From Endomychus coccineus (Eukaryota; Arthropoda; Insecta; Coleoptera; Endomychidae): a stretch of 64,000 nucleotides of DNA. The stretch is taken from contig OY294069.1 of assembly GCA_958510875.1 (NCBI GenBank), positions 163,927,111-163,991,110 of the forward strand, in the 5' to 3' direction. The notes beneath the pieces are model-generated. The model saw nothing but the letters and a program-made list of their open reading frames with translations, had not been told where the DNA came from and ran no database searches. Shown in pieces: positions 45,340 to 56,679 of the stretch. The first letter of the stretch is position 1. Each line of letters starts with the position of its first letter. A program made the translations under genes and the position numbers.

Positions 45340-46005
45340 TTCTTAAAATGTAATTAGTGACAGTTTGATCCCTTGTCGATTACATAATAATTCTTAGAAT
45401 CAATTCAGTTCATAATAAATTTCGTTTAAGTACTATGATATTTCAGTGTTTTCTTAATGCATGTTATGATAATGATCTGTGAAGTTCGAAATTGCTATAA
45501 ACGTCCTTTTATCGGTAGAAATGGAATATTACAAAGTAACAGACAGCTCCATTCAAATACCAATGTAGATTCAATCACACTTGTTATTATGTTTCGTGGT
45601 AGACACGAGTTTAGCAATCGCGGCTGTAGTTTTGCTTTGAGATATAATAAACTTGCTTTATCGTAATCAATATTTGTGTATATCATATATCAAGTCTTTA
45701 ATAGTTCTGTTGATTCAAATACATCATATTTGGTTTGAATTATATGTTTGTACTGAACGAATAATCGAATATGTCAATCACCTTAAGACCACCTCAATTT
45801 ATTGAACAGATATTACCCAAGTGATTTTGAAATACATCCACAATGCTTTAGCAGAAGGTTGGGAAGCATTAGAATTAGCATATTGATGTATACTTCCCAA
45901 ATCATAAGCAATTGCAGTTATGACATGATGATGTCATTTATAGAGTTTCATAATTCACGAAATATTCTCAAGTTTAGTACCCTCATTGCTTACATTGTGT
46001 ATTAT
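45340..46005. other. Spacer, nothing recognised
   Basis: No supported gene. The frames at 45457-45686 on both strands are mutual shadows. Confidence 0.3.
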
Positions 46006-46515
46006 TGATAGAATAGAATAGAATAGAATAGAAATTTATTAGCAATAAATTACAAGAGAATAGCAAGTATTAATTATAAAATTAATATAACTAAAAGTTT
46101 CAATTATAGAAGAAAATCTTAAGATTATAAATTATAATTATTGCTAATAAGGGTTTAATCCCAAAATGCATGAAATGCATTTGTGCGGGACGAGAAGTAC
46201 ATATGTAAATGCTCTATTACTAGAGACAATTCTTAACAAATATTAACGATTTACCCAAAAAAACACATTAACACAACAATACAAAGTACAATAATTTCGC
46301 GAAAATATAATATATGAAAAAACTTAAAAAAGTATCCATATGAAAACATATAGGTACCACTAATGAACATAGATAAAACAAACATCAGTAATTCAAGGTG
46401 CGAAAAAATATTAGGTATATATAAATATCAGAAATGTGTTGAATAGTACACATTATCCATAAGCGTGACAATGAATGTGAAAACAGTATGAATAGATTAA
46501 AGTGCTGTAAAATAA

Positions 46516-48042
46516 TTAATTGTTTTTGGAGTCAATAATATTATTTATAGTTTTCCTATTAATGCTATGGATGTACTGCTTTAATTCTTTTTTAAATTTT
46601 TTTTCTTGTGAAATGTGTTGCAATCTACGGGGGAGAGAATTAAAAACTTTAGCTGCCAAATAATTGAATGAACGCTGTGCAGTAGTTGAGTAGGTTTTTG
46701 GTATTACAATATTAGTACGTTGTCGGGTGCTGTAAGTATGTTCGGGATAGGTTTTGAATTCATTCATTTGCCTACAAGCTATATTATAATAAAACAGAGT
46801 TCTTAGATCCATAGTTTGACTTTCCTGAAACAGTTTGTCACTTGGATAAGTATTAGGTTTTCCTAACCATATTTTTAGAAATCTTTTTTGTAGTACTTGC
46901 AGTTTATTTAGATGAATATTAAGGACACCACCCCAGGCAATTATACCATAACACAAATGAGGAGCAACTAGCGAGTGATAAATAATTTTAATAAGATTTT
47001 TTGTTAAAAATTGATTAAGTAACCGGAAAGTGTAAAGAATTTTCCTTACTTTCTTCGAGACATCATTTATGTGAGAGTTCCAACGTAGATTTTTGTCCAT
47101 TTTAATCACAAGATAAGTAACTTCATTTGCCGATTCTATTTTAAAGTTTTTAGTAATATCGAGATAATTAAAATTCGGAGATGTAAGTGTAGTTAGATGA
47201 AAAGGTAAGTATTGAGTTTTCTCTAAATTAATTGTTAATAATTTATTGTCAAAGAAATTTTTTATAAGTAAGAAATCCCTTTCTACCCGATTTTTCAAAT
47301 CCTTCCAGGATTGTGCAGAATAGAATATTGCCGTATCATCTGCATAACTTATTATATTACTAGATGTTGGTAGTTGAAACAGATTATTTATATAAATTGT
47401 GAAAAGTATCGGACCGAGAACTGTACCCTGCGGTACACCATATTCCACTTCAAGAAAATCGCTCTCAGTATAATTTATTTTAGTACATTGCTTTCTGTGG
47501 GATAAATAGTTTTTCAATAATTTCAACGCGATGTTTCTGAAACCTACAGTTTCCAACGTTTCCAGAAGTTGAGTATGGCTCACAGAGTCAAAGGCTTTAG
47601 TAAGGTCAACAAATATCACTAAACATTTTTCTTTTTTATCTAATGAGTTATATATTAATTTGGTCAGATTTGCCAACGCATCCTGTGTACTACGCTTTTC
47701 TCTAAAACCATATTGCTTAGGTGACAAAATGTTATATTTGTTTAAAAACTTTGAGAGCCCTTTCTTCAGAATTTGTTCATATACCTTTGCAAAATTTGTT
47801 AACAATGAGATAGGCCTATAATTGTTAACATCTAATTTATCTCCTTTTTTGAAGATGGGTTTCAAAACACAGGTTTTAAAGGCAGTTGGACATTCCCCAG
47901 TTGCAAAACTTTTATTTATGATGATGGATAATGGATACGAAAGTTCCTCTGCTACCAGTTTCAAAGTTTTTGATGAGATACCGTCTATGCCGGGACATTT
48001 ATTTTTAATTGACAGATATAGTGTTTCACCTCTTGTGGACAA
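46516..48042 (-). pseudogene. LINE ORF2 reverse transcriptase, 508-codon open part
   Basis: The RT copies the element's RNA at nicked target DNA. Visible blocks are CPGIDGISS at residues 17-25, KKGDKLDVNNYRPISLL at 65-81, KQYGFREKRSTQDAL at 109-123, the first catalytic box FVDLTKAFDSVSH at 144-156 (D146), YGVPQGTVLGPILF at 201-214, and the YADD box at 233-236. The C-terminal thumb and tail end in VFNSLPRRLQHIS-type sequence. All catalytic aspartates are intact. The natural start is upstream, since the preceding frame (47985-48344, LWNITKEICNNQIKNNE) is the same protein shifted by one frame near 48000. The ORF is therefore broken by at least one frameshift. Confidence 0.85.
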
Positions 48043-48418
48043 GTTGGATGTAGATAGAATGATATGCTTTGGCGCTTTGTTTCAAATTTCACGTTACTAT
48101 CTGGTTTTAATTTTTCGGCGAGTTTTTTACCAACTTCAGAGAAAAAAGTATTGAAAGAGTCAGTTATTTGTTTATCACCTTTTATACTCTTTCCATTTGG
48201 ATCATTTATTATTTTTATTTCGTTATTTTTTATTTGATTATTACAGATCTCTTTAGTGATATTCCATAGTTCCTTAGAGTTATTATTACCATTCCGAATT
48301 TTGTTTTTATAGTACTCCGTTTTTGTCACTTCATTCCTTAACATTTTGTAGTTATTATGAAGAGTTTCATTGAGCTGATCATTTTGCCATTTATTGTGTA
48401 ACGAATCTCGCTCATTAA

Positions 48419-49085
48419 TTAAATGTATAAACTGCTGGATATCATATTTTTTCTTTTTATCAACGAACGATTACATTTGAATTCTCTAGTGCAACAATGT
48501 AGTTTTGCTTTGAATATATTGATAAAGTTATCTGTTGCAGGTTCCGTTTCCATGGCGTCTAGATGCTGCCAGGATGTAGAGGACAATACATTTTTTAGTT
48601 TTGAGTAATTTATCTTTTTGATAGTGTTATTGCTAGTGTTATTTGTGTAAATCGTAGACGTTTTAATTGTACTGTTACTACTCCGGACTATTTGTAATGC
48701 TACTGAATAATGATCTGTAATATTTGTCTTGATTATAATAGGAAGAGTTACATCTCTTATATTTGCTTTACTTTTAATAAAAATATGATCTAGACAAGAT
48801 TTAGAATGAGCGGTTACTCTAGTATGTTTATTTATGAAAGATTTAAAGCCATATAGAGACATCACATTTAAATACTCTTGCGCATTCTCTTCATCAGACA
48901 GAATGTCTATATTAATATCTCCAGTGAAAATACTGATGTCTGCCTTATCTTTGTATGTACTAAAGAATTGTTCTGATGAGCTTACAAATTGTAATGGGCA
49001 TGTTTCGTATGCTCTGTACAATCCGAACACCGTAAGTTTAAGTTGATGAAAATTTAGTATGTCTATCTTGATAACGTTAATACCA
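48419..49085 (-). pseudogene. LINE ORF2 APE endonuclease C-terminal part
   Basis: The minus-strand frame encodes LTVFGLYRAYETCPLQF, ISIFTGDINIDILSDEENAQ (the GDxN box), HSKSCLDHIFIK and NITDHYSVAL, where the terminal catalytic DH is present. This is the C-terminal two-thirds of an APE-type endonuclease. One stop near 48418 separates it from the linker leading to RT (LINERDSLHNKWQND). The 5' truncation at about 49090 removes the N-terminal catalytic residues. Confidence 0.82.
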
Positions 49086-49089
49086 CCAA

Positions 49090-49744
49090 TATCAATTATA
49101 TCATAAATGTAATTTAATTTAATTGATATTTGATATTCATATTAAGCTTATGTATTATATTGATTGCTGCAATAATTAGAGCTTGATAATTTATGAGATA
49201 TCCTTGAGCTAACCCACCTCATTATTTATAATGTCTATTGATGTTTGAAATTCTTATTACGAATATGTGTATTAATTGCTAGAAGAATTTATGTTATACA
49301 ATTATTCCAAAAACAAATGACTTCCAATTAATTACAAAAAGAGAATGAAGCATTCTAGGGTGGCGAGTTAATTGTGCTGTAGACATTTGTCATTTCATGA
49401 TAAAACTTGGAGTTGCGTTTATCTAATTCAATAATTGCTTCAAGGAGTAATTTGGAATTAATTAATCCATGTAGTAAAAGCTTTCTCATGATTATAAAAA
49501 GAACATGAATCATTCGGGAGTGACGAGGTAATTGCATAAAGGGCGTTCTACAAATCATCATAGAACATGAATTTAAGGCTATCTTCGTTGTTGGAGCAGA
49601 AAGGAAATCAATTGATGTTAATGGTCATATATGAAGTGAATTAGATTATCCTTTGAGGCATAACATTTTACTTATTCCAATAATCAGTTTAATTGTGGAA
49701 TATCGTCATGTATTCACCCAATCTCAGTGAGGCTCTTATATTTG
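49090..49744. other. Spacer, nothing recognised
   Basis: Two loosely similar stretches (about 49320-49385 and 49485-49560: AATGAAGCATTCTAGGGTGG and CATGAATCATTCGGGAGTGA) suggest an old direct duplication. Nothing else is seen. Confidence 0.3.
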
Positions 49745-49746
49745 TA

Positions 49747-50986
49747 GTCAAGGCAATTAGCCCGGAAAAAGACCATAATAAAAAAAATATATAGTAAACT
49801 AGAATTTCGAAATTTTCTTCGCATTTTGTTCCTATTACCCCATAGATCATTCATGACTATCAAGACCGCGGGGGTCGACCTTCCTACCCCCTCAAAACGG
49901 GGTTTCAACCCCTCAGAGAAGCATTCTTATAAAAACAGTCCAAAATTAATGAATTAAGAGCCGAAAATGACCCCTAGTATGTTTTATGGGTCGCTGATCA
50001 CGATTCCGTTGTTAGTTTTTCAGGAAAACTCCCTCCAGATTGTAAATTTGGAAAATTTATATATAATATATAACTTTTAATTTTGTTGCAAAAATGACCC
50101 CTAGTAGATTTTTTGGGTCGCTGATCACGATTCCGCTGTAATTTTTCCCAAAAAAGTCTCTCCAGATGAGAAATTCAGGAAATTTGAGATTTTCCTGAGA
50201 CGTTTGTGAATAACAAAGTATAATTTTGTTGCAAAAATGACCTCTAGTAGATTTTTTGGGTCCCTGATCACGATTCCGCTGCAATTTTTCCCAAAAACGT
50301 CTCTCCAGATGAGAAATTCGGGAAATTTGAGATTTTCCTGAGACGTTTGTGAATGAGAAAGTATAATTTTGTTACAAAAATGACCCCTGGTGTGTTTTTG
50401 GATAGCTGATCACGATTCCGCTGTTAATTTTCTCGGAAACCTCCCTCCAGATGGGAAATTTGGTATTTTTCATCTGGAGAGAGTTTTTTGGGAAAAATAA
50501 CAGCGAAATCGTGATCAGCGACCCAAAAAACCTACTAGATGTCATTTTTGCAACAAAATCATACTTTATTATTCATAGCCGTCTCGGGAAAATCTCAAAT
50601 TTTCCATCTGGAGAGTTTTTTGGGAAAATTAATACTAGAGGTCATTTGTCTACAAAATTATAAATCATATATTATATATATATATTTTCCAAATTTCCCA
50701 TCTGGAGGGAGTTTTCCGAGAAAATTAACTGCGGAATCGTAATCAGCGACCCAAAAAACATACTGGGGGTCATTTTCGGCTCTTAATTCATTATTTTTCT
50801 AAACTTTTGGACTGTTTTTATAAGAATGCTTCTCTGAGGGGTTGAAACCCCGTTTTGGAGAGGTAGAAAGGTCGACCACCGCGGTCTTGATAGTCATGAA
50901 AGATCTATGGGGTATTAGGAACAAAATGCAAAAAAAATTTTGAAATTCTAGTTTACCATATTTTTTTTCTGGTTCGTTGCCTGGAC
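49747..50986. mobile_element. Large palindromic (foldback-type) element with internal tandem units
   Basis: A 1240-bp element has inverted arms meeting near 50465. The outer ends are similar (GTCAAGGCAATTAGCC and, inverted, GTCCAGGCAACGAACC), with TA on both sides (49745-49746 and 50987-50988). Shared arm blocks include CCCCATAGATC, TTGAAACCCCGTTTT with its inverse, and AAAATGACCCC. Within the left arm a roughly 135-bp unit (TGATCACGATTCCGCTG, TCTCCAGATG, TTTTGTTGCAAAAATGACC) occurs about four times in tandem. The right arm has about three inverted units. No frame with recognisable domains exists, so it is non-autonomous. Confidence 0.8.
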
Positions 50987-50999
50987 TATTGACTAGGTT

Positions 51000-51395
51000 A
51001 TATAAATTCCTGTTCCTGCAGCCTCCTCGATTTTGAAACGTCTATGTAACAGGTCATTTCTGCTTTCATTGGAGGTCCTATTCCCTCTGCCTGTTATGAC
51101 TATTTTGATGTTCTTATCCAAGCTATATTTGAGAAGAATTCTCATTATGTGGTCGGTTTTCAACTTGTTGTACATCTCATTGTACATGTAACAGTGTACT
51201 TTGCGTCACGTGGCGGTAGGTACATCAAGACTTCTAAGGCGGCTGTTTAGGTTGTCCTCATAGCACCCGTGGGAGCGAGGCAAGCTTGCTCTCGAATACT
51301 AGTTAGCCTTCGGATCACCCCAGCCTGCTATGTCGTGACATTTAGAATTGATTTGAAGTGTTTTTATGATATTTTGGTGTCAGGTGATCTGTCAA
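51000..51395. other. Spacer, possible LINE-like scrap
   Basis: Sequence around 51170-51330 (GTGTACTTTGCGTCACGTGG, GTCGTGACATTTAGAATTG) is slightly GC-richer, but I cannot assign it. Confidence 0.2.
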
Positions 51396-51399
51396 AATT

Positions 51400-51540
51400 A
51401 TTGATAAATCTTGTCTTCCGGATGGATTCCGCGTCACAATAGCTCGACTTGATGCCGACGTTTCGCCAACCATTACAGGTGGCATCTTCAGGGCAGGCTT
51501 GAGACTCGAACTGAAACTGTTTGCATTTTGCAAAGAAAAA
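51400..51540 (-). mobile_element. PLE terminal-repeat fragment (third family)
   Basis: The minus strand contains GCCCTGAAGATGCCACCTGT followed by AATGGTTGGCGAAACGTCGG, the familiar CCTGAAGATG...CGAAACGTC block found in Penelope-like terminal repeats across animals. No coding part is present. It is followed directly by a mariner scrap. Confidence 0.65.
51461..51491 (-). ncRNA. Hammerhead-ribozyme-like core in PLE terminal repeat
   Basis: The minus strand reads CUGAAGA, U, GCCACC-UGUAAU-GGUUGGC (a stem with one bulged base), then GAAA and CGUC. It satisfies CUGANGA plus GAAA with a strong helix II. A GUC cleavage-type triplet lies just downstream, but the spacing is too short for a normal helix III, so a dimeric form would be needed. 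Confidence 0.5.
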
Positions 51541-51544
51541 AGTG

Positions 51545-51880
51545 ATTTTCCACCAGGACATGACACCGGCGCACAGGTCCGCAGTCGCAATGGCAAAATT
51601 GAATGAACTGCGATAAGAATTGGTTCGTCATCTACCATATTATTCAGATTTGGTTCCCTGAGATTTTTATCTATTTCCAAACTTGGAGAAATGGCTCAGC
51701 TCAAGAGATTCAGCTCCAACGATGAAAGAAACGCCTATTTTGGAGCATTGCCGAAATCGTATTGTTAAGAAGGGATCGAAAAATTAGAAAAATCTTGGAC
51801 GAAGGGTATCGGGCTACAAAGAGATTGTGATGAGAAATAAAATAAGTTTTGACCAAATAAATCATTTTCAGGGACCTTTC
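51545..51880 (+). pseudogene. Mariner (DD34D-type) transposase C-terminal scrap
   Basis: The plus strand reads FHQDMTPAHRSAVAMAKLNE (FHxDNAPAH in an intact gene), then after a shift LVRHLPYYSDL and FYLFPNLEKWL. The SPDLxPxDFxLFPxLKKWL block is recognisable with substitutions. The ending GACCAAATAAATCATT is shared with 35260. The N-terminus is absent. Confidence 0.75.
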
Positions 51881-51884
51881 ACAT

Positions 51885-53695
51885 TGTCCTCATAGGCCTT
51901 TCTTGAATGACAGAAAGAAAGCTCATTAACGAAATCGTTCAAATCCTGATCTTCTTGATGCTGCACATTAACTGTAGTGTCAACAGAGTCTGCAAGCGAT
52001 AAAAATAAGGAAGCGATTTGGTAAATACTTGGATCTAGCTGAGTGCATCATGTAGAGGTCATAAAAAGATGTCACGCTTGTTAAGTTCACTCTAAGAAGC
52101 AATAAACTTCTTTACAATTTCTGCAAGATTCTCGCATAAAACGTACGATTACCATGGCATAAACTCGAAGAATATGAAATCTCGCTCATACTTTCATCCC
52201 AGATAGAAGTTGGTTATTTTGTAGTCATTCGTACTCGTGCATGCCAGGCTGCATTTCTCATTCGGATATGAATATTAAAGACGTCTAAAGCTCGATAAAA
52301 CAAATCTGATATATGTGGAACGAATAGAATGGAGAGTGAGATGAATCATAAAGCGGAAATAAAACTAGCTTTCATTACACCAATGATACACTCAAACGGC
52401 GATATCCATCTGGCAGGCAATTTGTACCAATCTTAAAAAGAAACTTCCCTTGGTAGTTATTTCAACCTTTTCATTTATTTTCCTCACGCCACCGGAATTC
52501 GTACTGTTTCGTTATTTTTTGAAATTAGAATTGCTTCGAACGTTAGGGATGTTATTCTTTCTCTTTCACGCTGCTTCAAATTCAAGATTACCTTCTTTAC
52601 ATTGTGATATCCCTCGTTGAATCTTTTGGAATTCATGATTGAGGGTACATTTAGAATAAATATGTCTCGAATTGTAAAATCCAATCTCTGAAATGTGACT
52701 ACATTTATGGGATTCACTCTTATTTGTAACACTAATGGATCATGAGGAATTATTTATCAAAAGAAATACAGAAGTACACGTACAAGGTTAGCAGAATGGA
52801 GTATCTATTTTCAAGATAATTCATTTCATAATATAATGAGATAAAAATTCGAATCACGTCTTCGCGATGAATGGGTATAAGAATGTTTGGTTGTGAATAC
52901 GGAGTCAAATATTGGTAGAATATTCACTTATAATATCCCATGTGCAAAATTATTGCCCGAAATTAATTTGTGCACTCGGGATATTCGGCAAGAGAATTTC
53001 ACATCGAAGAAAAATCAGTTTAAAATAATTTCAATGTGATATTATTTGACATTTTGTCATGAAAATATGAGACATTACGAAGGAATGCCATAATTTTGTT
53101 GTTTTGTTATGTATTGTATCACTTCCAAACTCATTCGTTAAACGTCAAAAAATATCCACAATAATTCTGCTTCTCTACCCTGAAAGAAAAAATATCCGCT
53201 GAAATTTTTTCGTTGGCATGGCAACATGTCAAAATAGAAGTATTTCGTTGGTCGAAAATTGTCGGTGTGAAATTCTCAATGTTCTTTTCTGGTTGAATTT
53301 TTTTTCAAGAATAACAGTTCTATTGTAACCATCCACCGTTTGTTCTGTCAATCAGGTATACCTGAATTATTTATGGAATTGCAATAGAATAATTTCTACT
53401 TTAGGCACTGTCACAGATAGAATAAAGTGGTAGTAAATTTTCCCCAAAAAAATTTCAATCTGCTAGTTATCAAATAAAGTTAAATCTCTTATATGGAAGT
53501 CATGGTTGGCTTAGACATTCTTGAAAGAAAATTTTTTTCACATTTCAAATATATTCTTCATGTTTGGTCGATTCTACTAGATTTTGGAGAATATTGTATT
53601 TATTAAATAACTCAAAAATCGTCTCATTCTCGCTGTTTTTGTTCATAATACCAATGCAACCTAAGTATATTGATAATATGAATCAGAATATATTT
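51885..53695. other. Spacer with one exon candidate
   Basis: AT-rich DNA with no clear repeat. The only coding candidate is the 200-nt segment 52488-52687 (-), given separately. Confidence 0.3.
52488..52687 (-). CDS. Candidate internal exon, unidentified
   Basis: On the minus strand an open segment lies between a good acceptor (TAGTCACATTTCAG) and a donor (GTGAGG). It encodes LDFTIRDIFILNVPSIMNSK, RFNEGYHNVKKVILNLKQRE and EAILISKNNETVRIP. Composition is protein-like and no transposon motif is visible. I do not recognise the family, and no partner exons were found. It may be chance. Confidence 0.2.
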
Positions 53696-53699
53696 TATA

Positions 53700-54858
53700 T
53701 AGTTTATTCTACATTAAAGAGTCATCAGTACTTTTACAGTATTTTTAGCGGATAAGATTTATAGAATAAAAGAGTAACAGTTCATAATACTATAACATTA
53801 ATGAGTTAGAAATATTCACTCTTACCCAATAAAAATAATATGTTAAAGTACTAAACTTTACTCTGATTATAGCTAATGGGTAGCTGAAAGGTCATTAGTA
53901 CTTTACCAGTATTTTTAGTGGATAATAGTGAGTATTTTTGAATTATTACTATTTATTATTCCTTATTCGAAAGAGTTTTCAGATGAAGCTGCCACTTTAT
54001 TCATATCGGGTTCTAGAAAGCATTAGATAAGAGTTCATGTTAGTGTTAGTGGAAGACTGAAGCCAGTGGACGCCCATAATGATGAACATTGGCTATTATT
54101 AATAGCGAGACAGTATCTACAACATTTAGATATAAAATAGCTCCATTTGACAGTCTAGTTCATAGATTATTGAACGGCCCTTCAAGCCACCAAAATTATA
54201 ACAGCAAATTGCGTTGGACAATGATTACCACCCATCTTTGATCAATAATTTGATTTCAAAGCAAATAAGGAAATTGGATCGTACCCAACTGACCAAATTA
54301 GAGCCATTACTTCAAAATATTTCAAATAAAATTCAAAATCTTCACTTATCATTCTTGATAAATGCCATGGTTTGTTCACTAAATTTGCAATACAACCAGC
54401 TTATAGGTGTAGGAACAAGCAAAAACACCGTTCAGGCAGCACCTTTGATAAAGTTTCCGATTTCGACAAATCCGGGATGTACAAAATTAATTGTGAATCG
54501 TGTGGTTAAACTAGAAGGGACATTTCAACTCGTTATAATGAATATTTGCCCATATAAAGAAAAATAATGGTGAAACATCAGCAGTAGCCGAACATATTTT
54601 GTATACAGGTAACGGTCACACCATTTCTCAAGAAAGCTTACCACTTTTAAAACACAGTATAGACAAATATCTAGGTAATTTAGAAGGAATAGAAATGTAG
54701 AAACGAAAAAGTAGCTTATCAAATGCCGATTTATCTCGAGCTGAGGGTAACCCATTGTTCACATCATTATCCCCAAATAGTATTTAAACAGGTACATTTC
54801 GATTCATAATTTAGTTCACTCTGAGATGGCTACTTGGTACCCCAAAAGTCCTCAGTAC
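53700..54858 (+). mobile_element. Penelope-like element (family P), with duplicated terminal-repeat pieces
   Basis: The plus strand carries terminal-repeat-like pieces at 53715-53760 and 53862-53945 (both with CAGTATTTTTAG and GGATAA), then coding relics: PFDSLVHRLLNGPSSHQNY, the frame 54214-54567 (MDNDYHPSLINNLISKQIRK), a GIY-YIG start SGMYKINCESCG, and AVAEHILYTGNGHTISQESL before a stop. The RT domain is missing. The 3' repeat at 54800-54858 has a decayed hammerhead-like core and ends at TCAGTACT, where another element is inserted. This is the longest family P copy here. Confidence 0.7.
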
Positions 54859-55714
54859 TGTAACGGGTTGCGTTACGAGTTTTCTTTCAAAGAACTCTGT
54901 AAAGAACAATAATATTCTACGATTCTTCTCTGTAAAGAACAGATTAGGTTTCTCCTTGGTTAGGAATCATGTCATATGATTAATTAGAGACATCTGCCCG
55001 GTCAATAAAACATTGTCTATTGAAACACATTCCTCATGAGTGATGTCGCTAATATCACGGAGTGGGGCAGGTATGATAACGGAAGTCGAAGAGAACTCAT
55101 TGTGGTGTTAACCTTTAACTGGGTAAGTCGAGATTTCATAATTCATTGACTTTATATACATTTTCCTAATTTTTGCTTCTGAAATATGATTCACATCAGG
55201 CTACTTATAATCTGATTTGGATTTGTAATTAAACTTCTGGATGTTCAGTACCTGAATGTGATAATATTTCGGTGGATGTTTCGCTCGACTTACCTAGGGT
55301 CACCCGATCATTTTGCGGCTAGCATAATTCAGAGATAATCATTCCCATCACGGCATTGATTGTTGTAATTTTTGTATGTGGACAATCTATCGCAACGTAG
55401 GCAGATTTCTATGATAATATTTCTTTATTCTTTGTATGTTTAATTCCGCAATGGCACATGTTAGTTTTGAATGATTCGCTTGAATCGCCATTTCGTAAAT
55501 CTGATTCAAAGTATACAGAGCTGTCTTTGACTGTAACGTGCTATAAATAGTATTAGGGATTATCACAAGGTATTATTCAATTATTGCTTATTGAATTTTT
55601 AATTACCAGGACTGCTGCGTTCGTGTGGTTGTAGAGTGGAGTACAACATCAATTTAAGATGCAATTCAATTCATGTTTTCAGATTTGTGCTAACTAGTAA
55701 ATTCCAACATTTTG

Positions 55715-55850
55715 ATTATTTCCTTTCGATCACAATTTGATTAATTTTCTTTCAGACACAATTTGAGTATTATTCTTTCAAGTCACATTTTTTTAGTATT
55801 ATTAATTCAGTCACATGTTAACAATTTGCTAAGTTTAAGTATCAATTGTA
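55715..55850. repeat. Degenerate TTTCxxxxCACA tandem tract
   Basis: Successive similar segments, TTTCGATCACAATTTGATTA, TTTCAGACACAATTTGAGTA, TTTCAAGTCACATTTTTTTA and ATTCAGTCACATG, repeat every 25-30 bp. Confidence 0.55.
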
Positions 55851-56204
55851 ATCGTTTAATTTTTTCAGATTAAATTAAATTTTTGCCTAAATTGAAATCT
55901 CTTCAAGATTTCAATTTTGTATTAGTGGTTTTACAATTTTTAAGTCAGGTACTGTTCGTTCTTTGAAATTACAGGGTTTGAACGTCTGAGATTCCTCACT
56001 CCTTCACTCCAAGACGGTTTAGTGATTTTCCTGACAAGACCGGCTTCCAGTTCCTACGAGTTCCAAGGAGGGTAACATTTTCTCGTTTGAATGACCATAT
56101 TTTCATTCTCTGATTTTGTTGTTCACCGAAGTTGTATTTCACTAATTTTTATAGAACCATTCGAGGTCTACTTTAGTTCCTCTTATTTGATTATTCTTTC
56201 TTTT

Positions 56205-56395
56205 CAATTAAAAAATTGATTCAATTTTATAATTGTTGACTTCAAATTCAATTTATGTTACAAATTGATTTACTTTTATTATTGTTTTACTTCAAATTCA
56301 CTTTATGTTACAAATTGATTTAATTTTATAATTGTTTTCCTCAAATTCAATATTATTTAGGTTACGAATTGGTACTCTATAATAATTGTATTTTA
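56205..56395. repeat. Tandem repeat, ~65-bp unit
   Basis: Three copies or more of a unit containing AAATTGATTTAATTTTATAA, TTGTTTTACTTCAAATTCA and TTTATGTTACAAATTG. The last copy decays around 56360-56395. Confidence 0.75.
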
Positions 56396-56679
56396 AATTG
56401 TTTTGTAACCCAAATTCCATATGGAATAAATCAAATTGTTAAGTTGAACTTGTATTGTTTTTCTGAATTTCCATCGACTAATAAACCATCTCGTAGTGCT
56501 TGTATTCTGGACTGTGAATTCATTTATTTTTATAGTTTTTTTTAAGCAATTGGCGCTCAGGCAATCCACCAGTCTAGAATCACAAGGCACGTTTCACCAC
56601 GAGCCCTGAGATTAATTCATTTAAATTGAGCTAGTTGGGCCAATTGAAACCGACCCAAAGCGGGTCCGTTTCAGTACTT

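Larger units (their letters stand above)
46010..49090 (-). mobile_element. CR1/L2-like LINE, 3.1 kb, nearly full ORF2
   Basis: On the minus strand the element runs from an endonuclease truncated at about 49090, through an RT ORF, to a 3' UTR that ends in a TTCTA pentamer repeat at 46010-46031, just after an AATAAA-type motif. Missing are ORF1 and the endonuclease N-terminus. The long open RT frame shows it is one of the younger LINEs in the window. I could not identify a target-site duplication. Confidence 0.85.
54859..56670. mobile_element. 1.8-kb insertion of unknown class inside the PLE
   Basis: The PLE's TCAGTAC motif appears on both sides (54852-54858 and 56671-56677), suggesting a 7-8 bp target duplication around an insertion. 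The insert begins TGTAACGGGTTGCG and ends GCGGGTCCGTT. Near 56545 it contains TTGGCGCTCAGGCAATCC, which resembles a retrotransposon primer-binding site. It could be a long LTR with a little internal sequence, or a non-autonomous element. It has no coding frame. It includes two AT-rich internal repeat tracts. Confidence 0.4.

Noticed and set aside
48834..49046. 70-codon plus-strand frame
   Set aside because: Antisense to the LINE endonuclease.
50057..50742. Frames in the palindromic element (50057-50284, 50451-50742)
   Set aside because: They repeat with the tandem unit and contain no domain, so they are by-products of repeat structure.
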